A DNA stretch of 64,000 nucleotides from Thermothelomyces thermophilus ATCC 42464 (GCF_000226095.1 NC_016477.1:2604001-2668000); one strand, 5' to 3'; counted from the first letter of the stretch, positions 22,438 to 34,438 are shown. Notes: a model not told the origin generated them from the sequence alone. Program-made: numbers and translations.

Positions 22438-25400
22438 CGCCCGCGTAGCGGCAAGTGGTAGCGCAGTATAGGAGGGACTAGCGCAAGAGACCACTATATC
22501 GAGACCTCCCGGTAGAAACATAGGAAATCGCCGCAATCTTTGGACGACGGCGGCAAGACAAGTAACTATAGATAATAGTATAATGGAAATAGCATAAAAT
22601 GCTCGTATTAGTAGATAGTGGAACAGAGATAAACCTGATTTCGCTGACATTTGTAAATTAGCTATAGATACCCTAGAGAATGAAGTAGAAGTATAGCATA
22701 GTCAAAGGGCTATTTCTGACGTAATAGGTACGTAGGGAGACTAAACCGATCGACATCACTATAGCAGGGAAGACTATAGCAGTTGTATTTAGCATTATAG
22801 ATATAGGTAACGACAAAGACATGATATTAGGGTTACTATAGTATAAAGATTACAACCCGGACATTAGCTAAAAGAATAGTAGCTACCTGTGACCCCGAAC
22901 GGAGTCGTATTCGACTAGCAAGATAGGGAGTATACAAGGATTACAAGCAGACAATGCTTAAGGAAAGGCATATCTTACGGATCCACTATAAGAGACGGAT
23001 AGTGGTAGGCAGACTACTACGGACTCTAGAAGAGGCAGCATAACGACATTAATATCGTGACAGGAGGAACGAGCTAAACTACTAATAGCTATTCTCTCCG
23101 TTAACGAATATAGAGTACTATAATTAGAGTAGTAGGTTAAGACAGGAGAAATCGCTAATATCGCTATAGACGGAACTAAGTTTATATACTACTAGAAAAC
23201 CAAGAGACAAGACAAGACTAGGGAAGTACTAAAGGAATACGAAGGACACCTAGCATTCGAACCGAAACATCTAGAAGGACTACTAGAATACGGCCTATAG
23301 GATCACGAGATTAAGCTTAAAGAAGGAACACGACTAAAGTTCTTTAAGATTTACTATACGAGCTAGACATAGAACGAAGAACTTAAGCAATATTTAGAGG
23401 AGAACCTTCGAAGAGGATATATCTACCTGTCGATATCGCTAGTAGGCTACCTAATCCTATTTATGCCTAAGAAAGACAGAAAGCTACGGTTATATGTCAA
23501 CTATCGGCAACTTAATAAACAGACCATGAAAAATCGATACCCGTTACCACTAATCTCATGGCTCTGAGATCAGTTAGTAGGAGCCTAATATTTTACGCGT
23601 CTTGACTTGCTATCGGCCTATAACTATATACAGATCAAAGAAGGCGACGAGTAGAAAACGGCCTTTAGGACACCCTATAGCTACTATAAGTACCTCGTCA
23701 TGCCATTTAGACTTATAAACATGCTAGTAACATTCTAAGCCCTAATTAACCAAGCTATCTAACCCTTTCTCGACAAATTTACGGTATATTATCTCGATGA
23801 TATACTTATCTTCTCTAAGACGATAGATAAACACTAGAAGTACGTGAAAGTAGTGCTAGACGCGCTATACGCGTATAAGCTATTAGTTAACAAGGAAAAG
23901 AGCGAATTCTATATTAGGAAGATAGTCTTTTTAGGATACGAAATATCCCTAGGACAAATCTAGATAGAACCTTTAAAGGTTAAAGCTATTAAGAATTAGC
24001 CCTGACCGATGTTAGTCACGGAAGTATAAAGCTTCATCGGATTTACAAACTTCTACCAAATGTTCATTAGGAACTTTGGAGCAATCGTACGACCTTTATA
24101 CGAACTTACTAAAAAGAACGCTAAATTCCAATAGGAAGAGCGACATAAGCAAACATTTACGCAGATCTATAACGCCATTACTAAGGATCTAGTACTAGTA
24201 CTACTAGACCCTAAGAAGCTATTCGAGGTAGAAACGGACGCTTCAGACTACGCTATCAGAGGATAATTAGGATAACGAGACAAACAAGGGAAGCTATATC
24301 CTATAGCCTTCTTTTTAAAGAAGCTTAATAGACTATGTCTTAATTATCTGATTTATAATAAGGAACTACTTACGATTGTCGAAGCTTTTAAGGAATGGCA
24401 ACTATACCTTAGTAGTATGATTGAACCAGTATAAGTATATACAGATTATAAGAACCTGCGATACTTTACGACGACAAAGGAGCTTAACGGACGACAAATA
24501 TAATAGGCAGAATTCCTTACAGAATTTAACTTTGAGATCCGCTATAAGAAGGGCAAAGAGAACGTACGAGCGGACATCTTAAGCCGACAAATAGATCACA
24601 CGGAAGGATAAACGGGAATAATACTACCGTTGTTTAAGGAACGAATAGACGGAATGCTACATTACGAAACGTAGACACCTGTAGAAGATGATCTACTAGA
24701 CTCGTTCCTAGAATGCTATACAATCTTTCGAGAAGAAAGGATTAACGAGGTATAGTATCAAGCAGTACCTAGACCACTAGTACCTAACGGAGTAGAAGAA
24801 AGAGATGGGAAACTCTAGTACTAAGGCAAAGCATATATCTATAATAAAGACTAATAGCTACGAATGATTCGAGAACTCTATAAGTCGAAACTTGGAGGAC
24901 ATAAAGGAGTTACGAAGACTGTCGTACAAGTTAAGAAATACTACGACTTTCTATAGTTAACGGTACGAGTTAAGGAAGTTGTATAGAACTACGATATCTG
25001 TAATCGGAGTAAAACGGTACGATATAAGCCGTACGGGCTACTTTAGCTACTACTAATAGCTGACAAACTATGGAGTTTAGTCATAATAGACTTTATTACA
25101 AAGCTGCCGGAATCTAAGGATATAGCTATAGGAGTGACCTACGATAGTATTCTTACTATAGTAGATTGCCTAACTAAGTAGGTATACTTCTTTCCTTATA
25201 AGGAGTCCTAGATAGCAGAACAGTTAGTAGACGTAATCTATTGGCAAGTTACATTAGTATATGCTTGGCTATAAGAATAGATCACCGACAGAGACACTAA
25301 GTTCGTATCGAAGTTCTGGCAAGCATTAATATAACGATTAGGCGTTAATAGCAAGCTATTAACGGCATATTACCTGTAGACCGACGGACAAATAGAGTAA

Positions 25401-26186
25401 CTAAACCAAGTTATTAAATAGTACCTTCGCTTTTACGTTAACTACTAGCAAGACGACTAGGTTATACTATTACTAATAGTATAACTCGCTTACAATACAA
25501 CGCCAACAGAAACGACCAAAGTTACACCGTTCTTTACAAACTACAGATATAAAGCAGACCTTAGGCAAGGACTAGAGGTCATAGTGCCGAGAGTAGTAGT
25601 CAAAGCGGAACAAATGTATATACTATATAAAAAGCTTAAAAAGGAACTCGAGTTTGTCAAAACTAGAATAAAGAACTACTACGACAAACATAGGCTCGAG
25701 GGACCTTGCCTAGAGAGGGGAGACAAAGTCTACCTAATCGTACGAAACTTACGAACTAAACGACTAAGCGCGAAGCTAGACTTTAAGAAGGTTAGACCCT
25801 TCGTTATCAAAGAACGAATTTCGACATCTAACTACCGATTATCGTTATTGTCATCTATGTGACTACAGACAGATGTTTTTCATATTTCACTTCTCGAACC
25901 AGTACTAAAGAACGCTAAGGTTATTATATATATCGAAGTAAAGGACAAAGAGGAAGAATAGGACATTAAAGAAATTCTAGATTTATGTATTATTAATAGG
26001 GAACTATAGTACCTAGTTAAATGGCTTGATTTCGGACTAAAAGACAACTTATAGGAACTAGTCAAGAATTTAAACTGCCCTAAGAAACTAGAATAGTTCT
26101 ACCGGCAGAACCCGGATTGACTAAAGGAAAACCTGGGATAGAACCAAAGACGGCGCCCTAGTCGATAGTATCGATGGCATCATTAA
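22402..26186 (+). pseudogene. G1 pol, copy E1
   Basis: Protease (DSGTEIN-like near 22,617), reverse transcriptase (YLDDIL at about 23,790-23,808), RNase H, integrase and chromodomain in the -1 frame relative to gag, ending at TAA 26,184-26,186. Very many in-frame TAG/TAA codons, no net length change against E2 or E5. Not functional. Confidence 0.85.
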
Positions 26187-26190
26187 TCTG

Positions 26191-26638
26191 TGTCACAAAT
26201 AAGCACATGGGCGGCCTAGCAGGCTGCAGCCAGGACGCGGGACATTCCGACAGCCAATCACTTGACGGACCAATCAGAAGATTATCACCGCCAAGACTAA
26301 GGTCTTCACTGGTGATAATAACATGTCACCGTCGACAACGCAGAATCACGAAGTGAAAGGAGAAGTGGTACTAGTGATAACTATTGAAGAAGGACAGACA
26401 ATTGTGTATATATAGCTAGCTAGTCACTCGTTATGGTGGACTCTGGGAGTTCACCAGTGGTAACAATCACAATCACAGTACTTATACCAAGCATTGCTGA
26501 TTACTGTGAGAGACAACTCTAAGTGTTGTTGTGAACCCTTTGGCTTCACCGAATCCCTCAGACGACCCGCCTGCTTGTCCCGCTCAATCCACCTCCGTCT
26601 GGACCCTTTCAGAAGAAGTCTGAGTTGGGTTCGTCACA
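26191..26638 (+). repeat. G1 LTR of E2, 5' copy
   Basis: 448 bp, TGTCAC...CGTCACA. The LTR hairpin occupies 26,282-26,318 and a TATATATA box lies at about 26,407. Only a 27-bp leader separates its end from the gag ATG. I could not identify the tRNA that would prime from the cgttgttaccactccc sequence that follows. Confidence 0.95.
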
Positions 26639-26665
26639 CGTTGTTACCACTCCCTTTGTTCTGTC

Positions 26666-28927
26666 ATGGTTCAGAACGGAGGTGACTTCGACCTCGACAT
26701 CGACATGGCTACCGACGTCACGGCCGAACAGCTGCTCACTTAGCTTGGTCAACTCCAGCAGCGGGTTTAGGAGTTGGACTAGAGAGACAAGGCTGCTCAA
26801 GCTCGAATCAAGGAACTTGAGAACCGCGAAAAGTACTCGCAGAAGTTGGTCAACGAGGCCTACGCCAAAATCGAGGCACTTAAGGGCGCCAAAGCGAAGC
26901 ATATCAAGATCGAACCACCTGGTAAATACAGAGGAACCAAGGAGGATCTCGCAGGATTCCTAACAAACCTCCGATCCTACTTCCGGCTTAATGACGACAA
27001 GTTTCCGGATGACAAAGCCAAAGTCCTCTACGCAGCCACGAGACTAGAGGGCAAGGCACTTAGATGGTTCGAGCCTACGTGGAACGACTATCTCACCAAG
27101 GAAGATGAAGACGACCGAGACGCGTTCACGCAGGCAGTCTTTCGGTCCTACGACCGTTTCGAAGAAGAGCTTCGGAAGGTTTTTGGCGACAAAGACGAGA
27201 AGATTCATGCGCAAGAAAGACTCGCCAATCTCCGACAGACCAAGTCAGCAGCCTCCTATGCCGCACAATTTAGACAGGATATGCTCAAGTCTTAGCTTAA
27301 CGACAAGGCGTTGATGCAATTGTTCTATAACGGCTTGAAGGAAAAGGTCAAGGACAAGCTGTATAAGTACGATCGGCCTAAGACTCTGGATGAATACATC
27401 GTATAGGCCATCAGAATCGATGATCGACTCTACGCACGAGAGTAGTAGAAACGAGGTCGAATGAACGGAACCACGGTTAAGGCCAACGACAAGAAAAAGC
27501 GAGCGTACGTCAGTACTTCGTACGGGACGCACCCCGGAGCCATGGATGTGGACGCAGCGCAGAAGCAGGACCAGAAGAAGACGACCAAAGACAAGTCCAA
27601 TGTTACCTACTACAACTGCGGAAAGAAAGGGCACTACAAGCGAGAATGCCGAAGCCCGAAGAAAGGATGGAAACCAACCCCGGGAAAGGAAATTGCGGCC
27701 ATCGACGAAACCACCAAGGACGTCATCGAAGTAGCGGCCACGAGCTACGAAGACAAGGGCAGTGACACGGACAGTCTCGGACACGACGGCAACGGTGAAG
27801 ACGAATAAGCACCGAACTCCGAACTGGTCACTATGGATCTAGAGACAGGTCTTGCCGAATAGGACATAGTAGGAGAATATGTACCGCTAGCTTCGATTCT
27901 CCTGGCCTTAGGATAGTGGGGTTTCACGGTCACGCAGAGGCGGGATGGATCGTAGACAACCGACACCCAAGGAATCGAAAGACCTGGACCCGATGCTCTA
28001 TTCCTCCAGGAACGAATCGAATGGTACCGTAACGAAGTTTTCCGACTCAACACGGAACTGCGTAAATGGGATGAACGCTTGACTCGACTTGCCTAGCAGA
28101 GCGATGAGATGAAGGACGAAATGAGGGAACTCCGACGTATCGTGGAAACCATCAAAGGAGAATAGCCTGTGACATATGATGGGCCCGATAGCTACACCGA
28201 GCATCTTGACGGCTAGCAACTTAGTAACGACGTGTGGAACCTAGAATACCAGTTTATGCGAGCGAACCGCGGAAAAGACGAACGTACGTGGGAAAGCTAC
28301 TGGAAGAAATACTCCTACCTTAGCATTGGAGTACCTACGGTCTACGTACAATGGGAAGGATTCGGGAAAGAATTCCAATACCTTCTAGGCGACGCCACGC
28401 GACTGTACCCGCGACACGAGGCACATGTATAAGTGCCCTGGTTCCAGTGTGTGGCACACGAATGCCGATATCACTTCCGCGACAAATTCGAAAACAATCA
28501 CTGGCCGACTCGACAGGAAAACAGGGACGGAGACTTGTGCCCTGTGGAATGGGTCTACGATGCAGGAAACAGAGCGGCCGAATTGCTCTGGAAGATCGAA
28601 ACTCGCAATCTAGAAGGCATCACGGTAGTTCCAAAACGAGTCTGGCCTAGGCACTGCGGAACCGGACGAGACACATGGGACTCGTGCTGGAGCAATGATT
28701 GCCTCTATCACGCGGACGAAAAGAAATTGCGAATTCGGGAGCTTTAGACGAAGCTATGGCACGCACGACGGAAAGCAGAACGGACCTAATGGTGGGAAGC
28801 CGCAAGCACTCAATGGCTCACGGAAATGAGCACGATCAACGAAGCCGCTATTAGCCGAACAACCGAAGAGGTCAGTACTGACCTGGGAAACGGGTCAGGG
28901 CCCTTCGAGGGGCCCGGAAACCATTAA
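26666..28927 (+). pseudogene. G1 gag, copy E2, with long C-terminal extension
   Basis: Starts at ATG 26,666 and ends at TAA 28,925-28,927, 753 residues if the premature stops (at least 15, all TAG or TAA from CAG, CAA or TGG) are ignored. The capsid-type gag domain spans about residues 80-290 (GKYRGTKEDL, LRSYFRLND, RWFEPTWNDYL, SYDRFEEELRKVFGD). A CCHC zinc knuckle, CGKKGHYKREC, is at 318-331 region. Beyond it lie ~420 further residues not found in a standard gag: a charged helical part (about 420-500) and a Trp-rich part (about 520-695) with a Cys/His cluster of the form CX4CX2HX8H at about 593-612. The extension keeps its frame and its Cys/His positions in E1 as well. Gag would form the particle; the role of the extension is unknown. 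Confidence 0.88.
28885..28915 (+). promoter_or_regulatory. -1 programmed frameshift signal, gag to pol
   Basis: The heptamer GGGAAAC at 28,885-28,891 is in the slippery phase relative to gag (G GGA AAC). After a 6-base spacer, a GC-rich stem-loop gggcccttcgaggggccc occupies 28,898-28,915. Slipping back one base enters exactly the frame that runs open into protease (…DSGAEIN…) and on to the chromodomain, while gag itself stops 34 bases later. Heptamer, spacer length and stem are the classical layout. The same signal is intact in E5 (61,742-61,772, minus), with the first G changed to A in E1 and E4. Confidence 0.85.
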
Positions 28928-31900
28928 CGCCTGCGTAGCGGCGAGTGGTAGCGCAGTACAGGAGGAACTGGCGTAAGAGACCACTATATCGAGACCTCCC
29001 GGCAGGAACATAGGAAATCGCCGCAATCTTTGGACGACGGCGGCAAGACAAGCGATTGTGGATAATAGCACAGTGGAAACAGCACGAAATGCTCATACTA
29101 GTGGATAGTGGAGCAGAGATAAACCTGATTTCGCTGACGCTTGTGAATCAGCTGCGGATACCCTGGAGAATGAAGCGGAAGCATGGCATAGTCAAAGGGC
29201 TATTTCTGACGCAATGGGTACATAGAGAGACCGAACCGATCGACATCACTATGGCAGGAAAGACTATAGCAGTCGTATTTAGCATTGTAGACATGGGTAA
29301 CGACAAAGACATGATATTAGGGTTACCATGGTATGAAGATTACGACCCGGACATCAGCTAGAAGAATGGTGGCTACCTGCGACCCCGAACAGAGTCGTAT
29401 TCGACCAGCGAGATGGGGAGCGCGCAAGGATCGCGAGCGGACGATGCTCAGGGGAAGGCATGTCCTACGGATCTACCGCAAGAGACGGACAGTGGCAGGC
29501 AGACCACTACGGACTCTGGAAGAGGCGGCATAACGATATCGATATCGCGACAGGAGGAACGAGCTGAATTGCTGATAGCTGTTCTCTCCGTTAACGAATG
29601 TAGAGCATTGCAATTGGAGCAGTGGGTTAAGATAGGAGAAATCGCCAGCATCGCTATGGACGGAACCAAGTTCGCATACTACTAGAAAACCGAGAGACGA
29701 GACAAGACTAGGGAAGTACCAAAGGAATACGAAGGACACCTAGCATTCGAACCAAAGCATCTGGAAGGATTACCAGAACACGGCCCATGGGATCACGAGA
29801 TCAAGCTCAAGGAAGGAGCACGACTGAAGTTCTTCAAGATTTACCACACGAGCCAGACGTAGAACGAAGAACTTAAGCGATATTTGGAGGAGAACCTTCG
29901 AAGAGGACATATCCGCCCGTCGACATCGCTAGCAGGCTACCTAATCCTGTTTGTGCCCAAGAAAGACGGAAAGCTACGGTTATATGTCGACTATCGGCAA
30001 CTCAACGAACAGACCGTGAAAAACCGATACCCGTTACCACTGATCTTACGGCTCTGAGATCAGTTGGCAGGAGCCTAATATTTCACGCGTCTTGACTTGC
30101 CATCGGCCTACAACTATATACGGATCAAAGAAGGCGACGAGTGGAAAACGGCCTTTAGGACACCCTATGGCCACTACGAGTACCTCGTCATGCCATTTAG
30201 ACTTACGAACGCGCTGGCAACGTTCCAAGCCCTGATTGATTAAGCTATCCGACCCTTTCTCGACAAATTTGCGGTATGTTATCTCGACGACATACTCATC
30301 TTCTCCAAGACGATGGACGAACACCGGAAGTACGTGAAAGCAGTGCTGGACGTGCTACACGCGTACAAGCTATCAGTCAACAAGGAAAAGAGCGAATTCC
30401 ACGTCAGGAAAACGGTGTTTTTGGGATACGAGATATCCCCGGGACAAATCCGGATGGAACCTTCAAAGGTTGAAGCCATCAAGAATTGGCCACGACCGAC
30501 GTCAGTTACGGAAGTACAAAGTTTCATCAGATTTGCGAACTTCTACCGGATGTTCATTAGGAACTTTGGAGCGATCGCACGACCTTTGCACGAACTCACC
30601 AAGAAGAATGCTGAATTCCAATGGGAAGAATAACACGAGCAAGCATTCACGCAGATCCGTAACGCCATTACTGAAGACCTAGTACTGGTACTGCCAGACC
30701 CCAAGAAGTCATTTGAGGTGGAAACGGACGCTTCAGACTACGCCATCGGAGGACAATTGGGACAACGAGACGAACAAGGGAAGCTACATCCTGTAGCCTT
30801 CTTTTCAAAGAAGCTCGACGGACCACGTCTCAATTACCCGATCCATGACAAGGAACTGCTTGCGATTGTCGAAGCTTTCAAGGAATGGCGACTATACCTC
30901 AGTGGCACGATTAAACCGGTACAAGTGTATACGGATCACAAGAATTTGCGATACTTCACGACGACGAAGGAACTCAACGGACGACAAATACGATAGGCAG
31001 AATTCCTTGCGGAATTCAACTTCGAGATCCGCTACAAGAAGGGCAAAGAAAACGCACGAGCAGACATCTTAAGCCGACGAACGGATTACACGGAAGGACG
31101 AACGGGAACGATACTACTGTTGTTTAAGGAACGAACAGACGGAACGCTACATCACGAAACGCAGATACCTGTGGAAGATGATCCACTTGACTCGTTCCTA
31201 GAATGCTGCGCAATCTTTCGAGAGGAAAGGATTAACGAGGCATAGTATCAAGCAGCACCTGGACCAGTGGTACCTGACGAAGTGGAAGAGAAAGATGGGA
31301 AACTCTGGTACCGAGGCAAGGCGTACATCCACGACAAAGATCAATAGCTGCGGATGATTCGAGAACTCTACGAGTCAAAACTCGGAGGACACAAAGGAGT
31401 CACGAAGACTGTCGCACAAGTCAAGAAACACTACGACTTTCTACAGTTAACGGCACGGGTCAAGGAAGTCGTACGGAACTGCGACATCTGCAATCGAAGC
31501 AAAACGGCACGACATAAGCCGTATGGGCTACTTTAGCCACTACCAACAGCTAACAAACCATGGAGTTCAGTTACGATGGACTTCATCACGAAGCTGCCAG
31601 AATCCAAGGACACGGCCACAGGAGTAATCTACGACAGTATTCTTACTGTAGTAGATCGCCTGACTAAGTGGGCATATTTCTTTCCCTACAAGGAGTCCTG
31701 GACAGCGGAACAGTTGGCAGACGTGATCTATCGGCAAGTTGCATCAGTGCATGCTTGGCCGCAAGAATGGATCACCGACAGAGACACCAAGTTCGCATCG
31801 AAGTTCTGGCAAGCGTTAATGTAACGATTAGGCGTTAATAGCAAACTGTTAACGGCATATCACCTACAGACCGACGGACAAACGGAGCGACTAAACCAAA

Positions 31901-32676
31901 TCGTCGAACAGTATCTCCGTTCTTACGTCAACTACTAGCAAAACGACTAGGTCATGCTATTGCCAATAGCATAACTCGCCTACAACACGACGCCAACAGA
32001 AACGACCAAAGTCACACCGTTCTTTACGAACTACGGATACGAAGCAGACCTTAGGCAAGGACCAGAGGTCACAGTGCCAAGAGCAGCAGTCAAAGCAGAA
32101 CAGATGTACGCACTGCACGAGAAGCTCAAGAAGGAACTCGAGTTTGTCAAAACCAGAATAAAGAACTACTACGACAAACATAGGCTCGAGGGACCTTGCC
32201 TAGAGAGGGGAGACAAAGTCTACCTAATCGTACGAAACTTGCGAACCAAACGATTAAGCACGAAGCTAGACTTCAAGAAGGTCGGACCCTTCGTTATCAA
32301 AGAACGAATTTCGACATCTAACTACCGACTATCGTTACCGTCATCTATGCGACTACAGACGGATGTTTTTTATATTTCACTTCTCGAACTAGCACCAAAA
32401 AACGCCAAGGTTGCTACGCACATCGAAGCAAAGGACGAAGAGGAAGAATGGGACATCGAAGAAATTCTAGATTCACGCATCATCAACGGGGAACTGCAGT
32501 ACCTGGTCAAATGGCTTGATTTTGGACTAGAGGACAACTCATGGGAACTAGTCAAGAATTTGAACTGCCCTGAGAAACTGGAACAGTTCCACCGGCAGAA
32601 TCCGGATCGACCAAAGGAAAACCCGGGACAGAACCAAAGACGGCGCCCCAGTCGACAGCATCGACGGCATCATTAA
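28892..32676 (+). pseudogene. G1 pol, copy E2: protease, RT, RNase H, integrase, chromodomain
   Basis: One continuous frame, -1 relative to gag, ending at TAA 32,674-32,676. Aspartic protease: LVDSGAEINLIS at about 29,098-29,130. Reverse transcriptase: about 29,930-30,520, with RLDLPSAYN and catalytic YLDDIL (about 30,277-30,300). RNase H: ETDASDYAIGG at about 30,720-30,755, TDHKNL and ADILSRR. Integrase: HX3H-type start (GHKGVT), CDICNRSK zinc-binding pair at about 31,480-31,505, DFITKLPES (first Asp), WITDRDTKF (second Asp), [11 protein letters not shown] (Glu). Chromodomain: about 32,440-32,600 with EEEEWDIEEIL, LVKWLDF and SWEL, including the aromatic residues that grip methyl-lysine. Chromodomains steer integration of such elements into heterochromatin. 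Several RIP stops inactivate the copy, but the domains are otherwise almost unbroken. Confidence 0.93.
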
Positions 32677-32677
32677 T

Positions 32678-33207
32678 CTATGACGAGGGTATAGCAGGCG
32701 TCTCTTGCCGCTCAACCTCCTCCAACTCGTCCAAGGTCGACAGACCACGCGCCACCATGTCGGCACCTTTCTCCACCAAAAACTCCTTCTGCTGACGAAG
32801 ACGCCGGAGCCGCGCAAGCTTTTCGGACAACTCGCGCTAGGCTTCTTCCAGACGGCATTGAGATTCATCTAGCTCAAGTTCGGTACGACGTTTAGCATCC
32901 TTGATACGACGCTGCTCCTGGAGAATGCGATCCATTAGAACGAACATCAGGAATCACATTCAAAGGAAAAAAAAAAAAAAAGAAAAGGAGACGTGCTTAC
33001 AGGAAGAAAGCGGTATGCCAGAGCCATCGTAAAAACGACCTCGACGAACGCAGGCTTCGCAACGCTTATACGTGCGATCATTTTGCAAACGAGGCCTTGC
33101 GACGCGCACCAAGAGCAAGGCATAACGACAAAACCGTTCTTAGCGATGTTCTGAGCAAGGGAAGCACGGTAACGTGTAGAATGCGACTTCCGTTTCTCTA
33201 TCGGCAT
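32678..33207 (-). pseudogene. G1 antisense gene: Gal4-like zinc cluster plus coiled coil, copy E2
   Basis: A spliced gene on the strand opposite gag-pol, between the pol stop and the 3' LTR. Exon 1 (33,001-33,207) starts MPIEKRKS and carries the zinc cluster; all four copies together support the pattern CX2CX6CX8CX2CX6C, that of fungal Zn2Cys6 DNA-binding domains. The donor is GTAAGC at 32,995-33,000. The ancestral acceptor TTCTAG (seen in E5 and E1) is TTCTAA here, with exon 2 at 32,678-32,934. Exon 2 encodes a charged heptad-like helix (LARLRRLRQQKEFLVEKG) and ends DELEEVERQE plus a short tail. This copy also lost one base between the third and fourth Cys, so it is doubly broken. The stop abuts the pol stop tail to tail. 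In E1 the stop codon reads CAG, so the ancestral frame may have run a further ~42 codons antisense to the end of pol. Similar short proteins recur in fungal predicted proteomes as I recall; function unknown. Confidence 0.75.
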
Positions 33208-33334
33208 TTTGTCAACATGGCGACCACGACGCAGAAACAGGGAGAATGCAGTACTCACAAGCGAAGGGTTGTTGGCGCTATTTGAAACGGCCTAAGAGGG
33301 CTTTCGGGTCGAAAGCCTTGAAGGAGGGGCATCG

Positions 33335-33782
33335 TGTCACGAATAAGCACATGGGCGGCCTGGCAGGCTGTAGCCAGGACGCGGGACATTCCGACAGCCA
33401 ATCACTTGACGGACCAATCAGAAGATTATCACCGCCAAGACTAAGGTCTTCACTGGTGATAATAACATGTCACCGTCGACAACGTAGAATCACGAAGTGA
33501 AAGGAGAAGTGGTACTGGTGATAACTATTGAAGAAGGACAGACAATTGTATATATATAGCTAGCTAGTCACTCGTTATGGTGGACTCTGGGAGTTTACCA
33601 GTGGTAACAATCATAATCACAGTACTTATACCAAGCATTGCTGATTACTGTGAGAGACAACTCTAAGTGTTGTTATAAACCCTTTAGCTTTACCGAATCC
33701 CTCAGACGACCCGCCTGCTTGTCCCGCTCAATCCACCTCCGTCTGGACCCTTTCAGAAGAAGTCTGAGTTGGGTTCGTCACA
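33335..33782 (+). repeat. G1 LTR of E2, 3' copy
   Basis: 448 bp. Preceded by a purine tract AAGGAGGGG a few bases upstream (probable polypurine tract) and by a perfect hairpin GGCTTTCG/CGAAAGCC at about 33,299-33,317. Followed by atctg. Confidence 0.95.
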
Positions 33783-33784
33783 AT

Positions 33785-34311
33785 CTGTAACAAGGGCATA
33801 GTAGGTATCTCTTGCTGCTTAACCTCCTCTAACTTATCTAAGGTCGATAGACCACGCGCTACTATATCGGCACCTTTCTCCACCAAAAACTCCTTCTGCT
33901 AACGAAGATACTAGAGCCGCGCAAGCTTTTTGGATAACTTACGCTAGGCCTCTTCTAGACGGCATTAAGATTTATCTAGCTTAAGTTCGGCACGACGTTT
34001 AGTATCTTTGATATAATGCTACTCCTAAAGAATACGATCTACTAGAACGAACATTAGGAATTATAGTAAAAAAAAAAAAAAAAAAAAGAGGAGACAAGCT
34101 TATAGGAAGAAAGCAGGATGCCAGAGCTATCGTAAGAACGACCCTGACGAACATAGGCCTCGTAACACTTTATACGCGCGATTATTTTACAGACAAGGCC
34201 TTGCGACGCGTACCAAGAGCAAGGTATAACAACAAAACCATTCTTAGCGATGTTCTAAGCAAGGGAAGCACGGTAACGTGTAGAATACGACTTCCATTTC
34301 TCTATCGGCAT
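33785..34311 (-). pseudogene. G1 antisense zinc-cluster gene, copy E1
   Basis: Exon 1 34,104-34,311 (208 bp) and exon 2 33,785-34,041. No indel in exon 1, so the spacing of the six Cys positions is the ancestral one, although several read Tyr. The donor GTAAGC is ATAAGC. The codon at the usual stop is CAG, and E2 inserted exactly here, cutting the frame from its possible continuation before 26,190. An A-run of about 18 lies in the intron. Confidence 0.7.
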
Positions 34312-34438
34312 TTTGTTAGCATAGCGACCATGATATAGAAATAGGGAAAATACAATACTCACAAGCAAAGGGTCGTTAGCGCTATTTAAAACGACCTAAG
34401 AGGGCTTTCAGGTCGAAAGCCTTAAAGGAGGGGCATCG

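Larger units (their letters stand above)
26191..33782 (+). mobile_element. Gypsy family G1, copy E2, youngest and best preserved
   Basis: LTRs 26,191-26,638 and 33,335-33,782, both 448 bp, internal 26,639-33,334. The 5-bp duplication atctg lies at 26,186-26,190 and 33,783-33,787. By eye the two LTRs differ at about a dozen positions, all transitions. The gag ATG, the frameshift signal and the chromodomain are intact; stops in gag and pol are all explicable as C-to-T or G-to-A. It is a Ty3/gypsy element of the chromovirus type with one extra gene on the opposite strand. Confidence 0.95.
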
